From positions 1 through 10,501 of the forward strand of contig WLLG01000047.1 of the NCBI GenBank assembly GCA_009700815.1: a stretch of 10,501 bases of DNA, read 5' to 3'. This DNA is from Actinomycetota bacterium (GTDB taxonomy: Bacteria > Actinomycetota > Acidimicrobiia > Acidimicrobiales > Microtrichaceae). The translations under genes and the position numbers were made by a program. Shown here in pieces: positions 1 to 6,368 of this stretch (positions within the stretch are counted from its first letter, which is position 1; every line of letters starts with the position of its first letter). Under the pieces are notes generated by a model. That model did no database searches. It was not told the DNA's origin and worked only from the letters and a program-made list of their open reading frames with translations.

Positions 1-543
1 CCAGGGATCGTGACCTTGGCCTATGTCACCGTCGAAAAGACGAGTTCGCCGGACCTTGTAGCGAAGGAAATCCAGCAGGCCGTACCGGAGGTGGTGACCA
101 TCGCTGATTCGAGCGAGTACGGACAAGTGGACCAAGGTTTTACCCTGATCAGCGCGGCAAGCACCGCGATCTCAATACTCGCCGTAGTGATCGGGGGGAT
201 TGGTGTGATGAACACCATGGTGATGGCCATCTTTGAACGCACTCGTGAGATTGGTGTTCTCCGTGCGATCGGCTGGCCGCCGGGCCGGGTCTTGAGAATG
301 ATTCTGGCTGAGTCAGTTGTTCTTTGTTTAATTGCGATGCTTGCGGGTTCGCTACTGGGGGTAGCGATGGTGCGAATGATTACGTTTCTTCCCACGATCT
401 CTGGACTTCTTGTGCCTGCCTACCCACCTCAGGTGTTTCTTAGAGCGCTTGGTGTAGCGCTTCTTGTGGGGCTATTTGGCGCGATTTATCCGGCAATCAG
501 GGCGACTCGGCTCACTCCCATGGAGGCCCTGCGTTATGAGTGA
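1..543 (+). CDS. ABC transporter permease, FtsX/MacB type (3' part only)
   Basis: The frame is open to the left edge, so this is the C-terminal 180 residues of a longer permease; the GTG at 10 is an internal valine. A short periplasmic-domain tail is followed by three hydrophobic stretches, at about residues 48-78, 100-126 and 146-166 of the fragment, which is the FtsX-domain layout. Between the first two lies ERTREIGVLRAIG, the cytoplasmic coupling segment that contacts the ATPase in MacB/FtsX-like (type VII ABC) systems. The end, TPMEALRYE, is the usual family ending. It probably pairs with the ATPase immediately downstream to move a lipid, peptide or drug out of the membrane, or to transmit force to the periplasm; the substrate cannot be read. 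Its stop (541-543) lies inside the first unit of a 17-bp tandem repeat. GGAGG at 522-526, within its own coding sequence, would serve an ATG at 536. Confidence 0.9.
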   Translation, partial: PGIVTLAYVTVEKTSSPDLVAKEIQQAVPEVVTIADSSEYGQVDQGFTLISAASTAISILAVVIGGIGVMNTMVMAIFERTREIGVLRAIGWPPGRVLRMILAESVVLCLIAMLAGSLLGVAMVRMITFLPTISGLLVPAYPPQVFLRALGVALLVGLFGAIYPAIRATRLTPMEALRYE

Positions 544-599
544 GGCTGCGTTATGAGTGAGGCTGCGTTATGAGTGAGGCTGCGTTATGAGTGAGGCTG
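529..599 (+). repeat. 17-bp tandem repeat, four perfect copies, at the permease/ATPase junction
   Basis: The unit gcgttatgagtgaggct occurs without a mismatch at 531-547, 548-564, 565-581 and 582-598, and the period-17 identity extends to 529-599. The first copy includes the permease's last codons and stop; the last copy includes the ATPase start. The unit is not a multiple of three, so successive copies sit in different frames, while three extra copies add 51 bp. The likely origin is expansion by replication slippage of an ancestral 8-nt ATGAGTGA stop/start overlap. Assembly error in a low-coverage genome is the main alternative. Confidence 0.95.
536..590 (+). promoter_or_regulatory. Ladder of three overlapping six-codon ORFs leading to the ATPase start
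   Basis: ATGs at 536, 553 and 570 each read MSEAAL and then TGA (stops at 554-556, 571-573, 588-590). Each TGA overlaps the next ATG as ATGA, and the last overlaps the ATPase ATG at 587. TGAGG at 541-545, 558-562 and 575-579 lies 7 nt before the following ATG, so each repeat brings its own weak SD. The first ATG (536) has a stronger site, GGAGG at 522-526. The geometry is that of translational coupling by termination-reinitiation. Ribosomes ending the permease or starting at 536 would have to reinitiate several times, or start afresh at 587, to make the ATPase. That it tunes subunit ratio is inference. Confidence 0.6.
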
Positions 600-1267
600 T
601 AATCCACCTTCAGGGCGTGGTGAAGACCTTCGAACAAGGCCGACTCAGGGCACTCGACGGCGTAGACCTTGATATAGAGGCGGGTGACTTTGTTGCCATT
701 ATGGGGCCGTCAGGGTGTGGCAAGTCCACGCTGTTGAACACTATTGCGTCGCTAGATTCCGTTGACGCTGGAGAACTCCGAGTAGCCGGACATGACTTGC
801 GGGCGGAGCATCACTTGGACCATTTTCGGGCTCAGGAGATTGGCTTGGTATTTCAACTCGATAACTTGCTTCCTTCATTCACTGCTCGCGAAAACATAGA
901 AACAGCGATGTTTGGAAGTTCAAAATCTCGCTCCCAACGCAAGGCTGCTGCGATGGAGTTGCTTGAGTTTGTCGGCATGAGTGACAGGCAGCATGCCCGC
1001 CCAGCTGAGCTATCGGGCGGTGAGCGCCAACGAGTTGCGGTGGCACGAGCATTAGCCAACCGCCCGCCAATCTTGCTGGCCGATGAACCGACTGGCCGAC
1101 TGGACTCACAGACTTCTGAACGCGTGCTCGACTTGCTTGAGTCGCTTCATCATGAAGCGGGAACCACTCTGGTGGTAGTGACTCATGACCCGCGAGTTGC
1201 GGCTCGGGCCCATCACACTGTTCACATGCTTGACGGCAAAGTAACGAGCGAACAGTTCACTCACTAA
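587..1267 (+). CDS. ABC transporter ATPase, LolD/MacB-like
   Basis: This 226-residue nucleotide-binding subunit has all the required motifs: Walker A GPSGCGKST at 40-48, Q-loop Gln 90, signature LSGGERQ at 142-148, Walker B ILLADEP at 162-168 with catalytic Glu 167, D-loop region GRLDS at 170-174, and switch His 200 in VVTHD. Length and motif spacing match ATPases that serve FtsX-type permeases (LolD, MacB N-domain, FtsE). It should hydrolyse ATP at the inner face of the membrane to power the permease encoded just upstream. The ATG at 587 is the only one in the repeat array whose frame stays open; TGAGG at 575-579 is 7 nt before it. Translation is probably coupled through the repeat ladder. 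The gene converges with the glycosyltransferase on the other strand. Substrate unknown. Confidence 0.93.
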   Translation: MSEAVIHLQGVVKTFEQGRLRALDGVDLDIEAGDFVAIMGPSGCGKSTLLNTIASLDSVDAGELRVAGHDLRAEHHLDHFRAQEIGLVFQLDNLLPSFTARENIETAMFGSSKSRSQRKAAAMELLEFVGMSDRQHARPAELSGGERQRVAVARALANRPPILLADEPTGRLDSQTSERVLDLLESLHHEAGTTLVVVTHDPRVAARAHHTVHMLDGKVTSEQFTH

Positions 1268-1269
1268 TC

Positions 1270-1289
1270 GCCCGCCGAGGTAACCGGGC
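1270..1289. terminator. Weak inverted repeat between convergent genes
   Basis: GCCCG (1270-1274) and CGGGC (1285-1289) can form a 5-bp GC stem with a 10-nt loop just after the ATPase stop. No T-run follows on either strand. It is the only obvious stem in the 79-bp convergent gap (1268-1346), so it is offered as a possible terminator or transcript-end structure at low confidence. Confidence 0.25.
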
Positions 1290-1346
1290 AATCTGGGTGG
1301 GCAAGGCCGGTGGGCACAGCTCGGCGTGCAAGTTCGGTGAGCCTCG

Positions 1347-2453
1347 TTAGGCCCATTGAAACAACGGTTCGGCACCACGGAGCCCGTGAGCTAGGTCGGC
1401 CCTGTCGCTTGGTGTCTTGCGGAGATCTATTGTGCGCTCGGGCTTGAGGACTGACTGATAGAAATCAAGGTGGTCATCGACCATCCGCTTCGAAGAGAAA
1501 TTTTGCTCGACTGACTGACGACAGGCATAGCGGTCAAGGGTAGAGATCTGCTGAACGGCTTCAACAAGCTCAACTTCTGTGTCACAGATATAGCCGGTGA
1601 GTCCGTCCTGAAGGATCTCTGCTACCGAGCCGCGACGACGCGCTACGACCGGCGTTGAGCAGGCGAGAGCTTCAATCATGACCATGCCAAATGGCTCCGG
1701 CCAGTCGATGGGGTTGAGCAGCGCTCGGGCATTGCCAAGCAACTCAACTTTGTCAGCAAAGCCCAACTCGCCCATAAAGACTATGTCCCCCCCGAGCAGT
1801 GGCCGAACCGACTCCTCAAAATATCGATGTTCCTCTGGCTGGCTCATCTTCGCCGCGATCCGAAGTGGCAGACCTGCAGCGCGGGCAACTCGGATAGCTG
1901 TATCCACACCCTTCGCTGGGGCCATTCTCCCTAGAAACGCAAGATAGTCCCCGGCCCCTGAACCAACAGCGAACCGGTCTGGGTTGACTCCGTGGTGGAT
2001 CACTCGGGCAATTGGAATGGCACCGGCACTGAGAGCGTGATCTTGTGAGATGGCGATCGTTGGAATTCGGGGAGCAGCGGACTGATAAATCTTTTGGAGG
2101 TCCTCGTCGAAGGCGCCGTGGCAGGTGGTTACCACATTGTGGAGGGAGCGTTCAGCGGCAAAGACAGGGCCGAGCAGAGTGTGGTCGTGAATGATGTCTG
2201 CATCACCGGCTGATGCATATGAAAACAGGACCTGTCGTAGCTCTGCTGCGGAGGTTCCCATGCGCGTGGACTGCGATTCAGAGAAACTCCAAGTCGTTGG
2301 AACCGGGCACGTGCTGTCGCCGGTTGCGCACAAGAGCACCTCGTGTCCGGCGGCGGTGAAGCCCTTCGCAAGGTCATCAATAACAGTTTCAATCCCTCCA
2401 TAGGCGATCGGCGGGATTGAAAGCCATGGCGGAGCGATCAGTGCAATGCGCAT
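1347..2453 (-). CDS. GT-B glycosyltransferase, family 4 type
   Basis: This 368-residue cytoplasmic protein has the two Rossmann halves of retaining GT4 enzymes. The N-terminal half opens with MRIALIAPPW and the glycine-rich YGGIE loop (18-22), which helps hold the acceptor or phosphate; HDH follows at 89-91. The C-terminal half has the donor-binding start GRMAPAKG (175-182), the E-x7-E motif EPFGMVMIE (253-261) and GSVAEI (275-280). It should transfer a sugar from an activated nucleotide donor; donor and acceptor cannot be read. It lies 44 bp downstream of the debranching enzyme gene on the same strand, so they are probably co-transcribed, which suggests a role in alpha-glucan or compatible-solute sugar metabolism (inference). 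The ATG at 2453 fits the family N-terminus, but no convincing SD precedes it. The last 25 or so residues extend past the conserved fold. Confidence 0.85.
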   Translation of the reverse strand: MRIALIAPPWLSIPPIAYGGIETVIDDLAKGFTAAGHEVLLCATGDSTCPVPTTWSFSESQSTRMGTSAAELRQVLFSYASAGDADIIHDHTLLGPVFAAERSLHNVVTTCHGAFDEDLQKIYQSAAPRIPTIAISQDHALSAGAIPIARVIHHGVNPDRFAVGSGAGDYLAFLGRMAPAKGVDTAIRVARAAGLPLRIAAKMSQPEEHRYFEESVRPLLGGDIVFMGELGFADKVELLGNARALLNPIDWPEPFGMVMIEALACSTPVVARRRGSVAEILQDGLTGYICDTEVELVEAVQQISTLDRYACRQSVEQNFSSKRMVDDHLDFYQSVLKPERTIDLRKTPSDRADLAHGLRGAEPLFQWA

Positions 2454-2497
2454 AGGTCATTGTCTGTGTTGAAGCAGCCTCAACATAGGGGAGAAGG

Positions 2498-4702
2498 TCA
2501 CAACTGCTCCTCCCATTCGGTCATTTGCGTGGTGGGGTGGGCAAACTGCAAAAGCTCCATCCCGTCGAGGCCATCGACTTGGAGCTTGCCCATGTGCCAG
2601 TGGAAGTCCAACTTTCGATCGTTGATTCGCACTCCGTGCAAGTCCAAACGCTCGATACTTCTCGGTGGCCGAGGGTCCACGTGGATTCGGTTTTGGCGAG
2701 CCCACGGATCGAGTCGCAACATCGAACGAACTAAGAGCAGCGGTGATGCCGCTGCCCACGCCTGGGGTGAACAAGAGGCGGGATAGGGGGCAGGGGCAGA
2801 CAGTTCGTCTCGGCCGATACCTGCAAACAGTTCGGGCAACCGGCCGTCAAAATGCTCGCTCACATCAAGCATTGCTTGGGTGACCCTGTGAGCGTGTTCG
2901 AGATACCCGTATCGGGTTAAGCCTGCAACGCAGATCGCCGTGTCATGGGGCCAGACAGAACCGTTGTGATAGCTCACCGGGTTATACCGCGCCATCGTGG
3001 TAGCTAGGGTGCGGATTCCCCAGCCGCTAAACATCTCTGGTCGAAGAAGCTGGTCGGCCACTTGTGCGGCTTTGTCCTCATCGGCAATACCCGTCCACAG
3101 ACAGTGGCCGATGTTTGAGGTGAGGGCATCGATGGGCTCTTTGTGCGCATCAAGACCTACCGCGAACCAACCGCGATCCTCGAGCCAGAAGTCTCGATTA
3201 AACGCCAGTTTGAGGTCCGCCGCCTTTTGTTGGTAGCGATGCACGTTCTCATGGTCGCCAGCCTCTAACGCGAAGTGAGCTCCTGCTAGGTAGGCGGCAT
3301 AAACATAGGCCTGCACTTCACACAGGGCGATGGGTGCCTCTGCGAGGCGGCCATCAGCAAAATTGATACCGTCCCAAGAGTCCTTCCAACCTTGGTTGAT
3401 CAGGCCTTGAGAGTTTCGCCGATCGTATTCGACGTAACCGTCTCCATCTTTATCTCCGTACTGCTCAATCCAGTCGAGTGCCCGGCTGATATGGGGCTGA
3501 AGGCGCTGCACAAGCTCCTCGTCAATTCCCCAACGTCGTAGCTCGCCCGCAAGCATCACAAACAACGGTGTGGCGTCAGCTGTGCCGTAGTAGCGAGACC
3601 CCCCTCCGAGCGAGAGCGTAGAAGTGTTTTCAAATCTGATCTCGTGAATGATGCGCCCCGGCTCTTCCTCCGTTGCATCATCGACGACTTGTCCCTGCAG
3701 TCTTGCCAGCGTGGTCAGAACGCCTCGCGCAAGGGTGGGGTCAGCAATGAGCGCCATCCAGGAGGTCAGCAGAGAGTCTCGTCCGAACAGGGTCATGAAC
3801 CACGGAGCACCAGCCGCGATGACCGAGTCTTGTGGGTGTTCCGGATCAACAATCTGCAGGGCGCCAAGGTCATTGATTGCAGAGGCAATGCTCTGCTGAA
3901 GCGCAGCATTGCTTGTCTCTAGAACGGGTGTCTGCTCATGCCAATCGACCTTGCGTAGAGTCGGTCCGGCCGAGATGTCGCTTCCTCCACATGGAAACAA
4001 CATCTGGCGAGTGACGCCGTTGATGGCTAGCTCACACTCGATGCAGATTTCTACGAGCCCCTTGGGGGGAATCTCGAGTCTCCATGTGATCCGACCTGGC
4101 TCAACTTCTGCGGCAAGGGAGAAATGAACAGTGACGCGTTTCGTCTGATGCTCGTCGGTCTGCTCAAAGCTCAGCCAACGCGAATTGCTCGACAGCCTAT
4201 GTTGCCCATGTCTTTTTAACCGATTGTCTTTTACTTCGAATACATCTGCGAAGTCGGCGTCAACGTGGATCTCTGCGGTGACATGCAGTTCTTTTTGCCC
4301 AAAGTTGCGGAACTCAATTTGCTCGCGCATGCCGTGCCCGACGTCTCTGCGGCGTGTGACGAGAAGCTCGCTTTCTTCCTGTCGCCCTCGTGGTCTGGTT
4401 CGCCCGAGAAATGTGGCATGAAAGGGCTGGTCGCAAGTTGTGGCAAGCGGTTCTAGATGACCCCCGGAGACGTGGAGTTCCCACCGAGAAAGCACCCGTG
4501 TGTCTAGTACAAAGAGCCCATGCGGCTGATGAGTGGCGATATCCCCTGATCCATTCGACACGCAGAAGGTGTCGCCTTCTACCAGAGTCACTGGCAACCC
4601 AATTCCAGTGAGAGAGGTCGCTGGTCCGGTACCTGCCCAACGTTGCGCAGTTATCTGACCAGAACTTACCGACCCGCCCGAGGATGAAGTGGGGGTCTGC
4701 AT
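2498..4702 (-). CDS. Glycogen debranching enzyme (amylo-alpha-1,6-glucosidase), bacterial type
   Basis: An N-terminal beta-rich domain (about residues 30-245) carries the NGSGDIA and HGLFVLDTRVLSRW signatures of the bacterial GDE N-terminal domain. A C-terminal (alpha/alpha)6 glucosidase domain (about 265-670) contains GAPWFMTLFGRDSLLTSW, YYGTADATPLF, DGDGYVEYDRR, NQGWKDSWDGI, SYHNGSVWPHDTA, PELFAG and SCSPQAWAAASPLLL. Acidic residues in the GRDS, KDSWD and PELF segments are candidate catalytic or substrate-binding residues (inference). The reaction expected for the family is hydrolysis of alpha-1,6 branch glucose of glycogen-like glucans in the cytoplasm. Reading from ATG 4702 gives 734 residues, near the usual length. 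An in-frame GTG at 4711 would add MSR, but it overlaps the SD GGAGGT (4715-4710), which sits 7 nt before ATG 4702, so 4702 is preferred. The gene is first of a likely two-gene unit with the glycosyltransferase. Confidence 0.92.
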   Translation of the reverse strand: MQTPTSSSGGSVSSGQITAQRWAGTGPATSLTGIGLPVTLVEGDTFCVSNGSGDIATHQPHGLFVLDTRVLSRWELHVSGGHLEPLATTCDQPFHATFLGRTRPRGRQEESELLVTRRRDVGHGMREQIEFRNFGQKELHVTAEIHVDADFADVFEVKDNRLKRHGQHRLSSNSRWLSFEQTDEHQTKRVTVHFSLAAEVEPGRITWRLEIPPKGLVEICIECELAINGVTRQMLFPCGGSDISAGPTLRKVDWHEQTPVLETSNAALQQSIASAINDLGALQIVDPEHPQDSVIAAGAPWFMTLFGRDSLLTSWMALIADPTLARGVLTTLARLQGQVVDDATEEEPGRIIHEIRFENTSTLSLGGGSRYYGTADATPLFVMLAGELRRWGIDEELVQRLQPHISRALDWIEQYGDKDGDGYVEYDRRNSQGLINQGWKDSWDGINFADGRLAEAPIALCEVQAYVYAAYLAGAHFALEAGDHENVHRYQQKAADLKLAFNRDFWLEDRGWFAVGLDAHKEPIDALTSNIGHCLWTGIADEDKAAQVADQLLRPEMFSGWGIRTLATTMARYNPVSYHNGSVWPHDTAICVAGLTRYGYLEHAHRVTQAMLDVSEHFDGRLPELFAGIGRDELSAPAPYPASCSPQAWAAASPLLLVRSMLRLDPWARQNRIHVDPRPPRSIERLDLHGVRINDRKLDFHWHMGKLQVDGLDGMELLQFAHPTTQMTEWEEQL

Positions 4703-4715
4703 ACGTGACACCTCC
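4703..4715 (-). promoter_or_regulatory. Shine-Dalgarno site fixing the debranching enzyme start
   Basis: On the minus strand GGAGGTG runs from 4715 to 4709, followed by GTCACGT and then ATG at 4702. The near-perfect SD with 7-nt spacing supports ATG 4702; the GTG at 4711-4709 is part of the SD itself. Confidence 0.75.
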
Positions 4716-4925
4716 GTCGGCAGAGTGAAGCAAGAGTCTCATCGGAAGTGAGCCGGGGCGAGTAGGGCCAAAGGGCACCTCGTCGAGCAACGGACGTCGA
4801 GGTTCAGCAATCGACATCGAGTAGAGGGGACTTTGGGCGCTAGTTCGCCGTCTGAGCAGTTGCAACGCTGTGTCCGAGACCTGCTGGCTGCGGCTGTCTA
4901 CTACGGTCCATCTGAAACCTCTTTG

Positions 4926-4960
4926 CCGCCCGCTCTCTACCCCCGCCCGCTCTCTACCCC
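4926..4960. repeat. 17-bp tandem duplication, two copies
   Basis: The unit ccgcccgctctctaccc occurs at 4926-4942 and 4943-4959 without a mismatch; one further matching base follows at 4960. It lies about 60-90 bp upstream of the hydrolase start. Its period equals that of the repeat at 529-599, but the sequence is unrelated. It may be a slippage product, or it may double a regulator-binding site. Confidence 0.9.
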
Positions 4961-4964
4961 GGAA

Positions 4965-4983
4965 CGCTCGGTACCCCCGAGCG
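4965..4983. promoter_or_regulatory. Perfect 7-bp hairpin upstream of the MBL-fold gene
   Basis: CGCTCGG (4965-4971) and CCGAGCG (4977-4983) are exact reverse complements around the 5-nt loop taccc. The element ends 34 nt before the hydrolase ATG and starts 4 nt after the 17-bp duplication. It could be a dyad operator, a 5'-UTR hairpin or a terminator for upstream readthrough; no T-run follows. Confidence 0.5.
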
Positions 4984-5017
4984 ATGCGGCTAGAGCCTGA
5001 TCCCCAAGGTGACTGAT

Positions 5018-6268
5018 ATGAATGAACAACGACCTGGACCCGAGGCACTCGGAGCATCCGCCCGGCCACGCGGAGCGAAAGAGATTGCGCCCGGGGTGTA
5101 TTTCCTTGCAGGGTTCGGCAACACGACGTTTCTGATTGGGTCCGAGGGTGTCGCCGTAGTTGATCCCGGACTGTTTATTAATGGGCCCCGGGTTGTAGAG
5201 GAACTGAGAGCGATAACTGACCTCGAAGTCCGCTACGTGATCTACACCCACGGCCACTACGACCATGCATTTGGAACCCCAGCGATTCTTGAAGATGCCC
5301 GAGTCCGCGGCCATCAGCCACCAGAGATTGTTGGGCATGCAAACGTCGCAAAGCGGTTTGAGCGATACGCAAAGACGGCGGGTCACCTAGCGCAGACTTT
5401 TGATTTGCAGTTTGCAAGTTGGGGGGAGGGTGGAGGTGATGTGGTCCGCAAGGCCCAGTACTGCCCTCCCACCATTTCGTATGAGGATCATCTTGAACTC
5501 AATGGTCTGGGAGATCGAGTGATTGAATGCCGCCATGGTCTAGGCGAGACCGATGACCACACCTGGGTCTGGGTGCCGGACGCACGGGTCATTGTCGGAG
5601 GCGATTTTATTGTTTCCTCAATGCCAAATGCGGGGACGCCATTCAGGGTGCAGCGATACGTTCTGGAATGGGCCGAGGCGCTCGAAGATATGGCTGCCGT
5701 TCACCCGGTGGCAGTAGTGAGTGGACACGGAGGTGTGTTCACCGAGGATGCCGAAGAGATGCTGAGCGTGACTGCTGCTTCGCTCCGGTGGCTCGACGCC
5801 GAAGTTGTGCGCCGACTGAATGAAGGCCAGTGGCAAGAGCAGATTTTGGACGAGGTTGAATTGCCCGCAGAGTTGGCCGAAAGCACTTATCTTCAGCCCC
5901 TCTATGGCTGTACCTCGTTTGCAGTGCGTGACCTGCTGCGCCGGTATGTGGGCTGGTACGACGGGAACCCATCCATGCTCTTTCCCTCTACCCGCGCAGA
6001 TATCGCAGCAGAGGTTCTGGCCATGACAGGTGGCAGTGAATCGATTTTTGCCAGGGTGGACGAGTTGTCTGCGGGCACTGGGGCTGATCAGCAGCTAGCG
6101 CTACACCTAATTGATTTTGTTATTTTCGCCGGCGGAGAACACGCGGCAGAAGGTCACGCTCGCAAAGCTGACCTCTTAGATGCCCGAGCAGCAAGCGAGC
6201 AGTCTTTCGTGGCACACAACGTGCTCAAGTCGACGGCGGTGATTGAGCGGAAAATGGCAACTGACTAG
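5018..6268 (+). CDS. Metallo-beta-lactamase-fold hydrolase, alkyl-sulfatase-like
   Basis: The 416-residue protein has an MBL domain (about 20-245) with the dinuclear metal motif THGHYDH (His 78, His 80, Asp 82, His 83), GLGETDDH (177-181 region), GGDF (Asp 196) and SGHGG (His 237). It is followed by a helical segment, GCTSFAVRDLLRRYVGWYDGNP (about 297-318), typical of the dimerisation domain of SdsA1/BDS1-type alkyl sulfatases. The SCP2-like C-terminal domain of full-length SdsA1 (over 600 residues) is absent. Asp 196 sits where I expect a glutamate ligand in SdsA1. The substrate may be a sulfate ester or another ester; the family is broad, so the assignment stops at hydrolase. No signal peptide is seen, so it is probably cytoplasmic. 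ATG 5018 is chosen over the in-frame GTG 5009 because AAGGTGA (5006-5012) is correctly placed for the ATG and overlaps the GTG. Confidence 0.85.
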   Translation: MNEQRPGPEALGASARPRGAKEIAPGVYFLAGFGNTTFLIGSEGVAVVDPGLFINGPRVVEELRAITDLEVRYVIYTHGHYDHAFGTPAILEDARVRGHQPPEIVGHANVAKRFERYAKTAGHLAQTFDLQFASWGEGGGDVVRKAQYCPPTISYEDHLELNGLGDRVIECRHGLGETDDHTWVWVPDARVIVGGDFIVSSMPNAGTPFRVQRYVLEWAEALEDMAAVHPVAVVSGHGGVFTEDAEEMLSVTAASLRWLDAEVVRRLNEGQWQEQILDEVELPAELAESTYLQPLYGCTSFAVRDLLRRYVGWYDGNPSMLFPSTRADIAAEVLAMTGGSESIFARVDELSAGTGADQQLALHLIDFVIFAGGEHAAEGHARKADLLDARAASEQSFVAHNVLKSTAVIERKMATD

Positions 6269-6350
6269 CCCTGAGGCGTCGGACCAAGGAACCGTGACGA
6301 GTTGATCGCTGACCACGGGATTACCTTCTCATAGGCCCAACGGACCAATG

Positions 6351-6368
6351 ACACCCTCAGGAGGGTGT
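6351..6368. terminator. Hairpin at the convergent end of the hydrolase and GyrI-like genes
   Basis: ACACCCTC (6351-6358) and GAGGGTGT (6361-6368) form a perfect 8-bp dyad around AG, equivalent to a 7-bp stem with a CAGG tetraloop. It overlaps the GyrI-like gene's stop codon (complement of 6357-6359) and lies about 85 bp past the hydrolase stop. Position between convergent genes suggests a two-way terminator. Neither side has a T-run, so it is a candidate only. Confidence 0.45.

Larger units (their letters stand above)
4716..5017. other. Divergent intergenic region between debranching enzyme and MBL-fold hydrolase
   Basis: About 300 bp separate the two divergent starts, so both genes' promoters should lie here. 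I see no convincing -35/-10 pair on either strand. Recognisable contents are the 17-bp tandem duplication at 4926-4960, the hairpin at 4965-4983, and AAGGTGA at 5006-5012, which acts as SD for the + strand gene. Long open frames on both strands cross it, but none has family-like sequence. Confidence 0.6.

Noticed and set aside
4926..4983. CRISPR-like or iteron-like array
   Set aside because: Only two adjacent 17-bp copies with no spacers and no replication or Cas genes nearby; a simple tandem duplication explains it.
5009..5017. GTG start for the MBL-fold gene
   Set aside because: The GTG is part of the SD-like AAGGTGA that is properly spaced for ATG 5018.
4314..5069. 251-codon minus-strand ORF overlapping the start of the debranching enzyme and the intergenic region
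   Set aside because: It is out of frame with a convincing family member over most of its length, is arginine/serine-rich and lacks domain-like motifs. It is probably a shadow of high-GC coding sequence.
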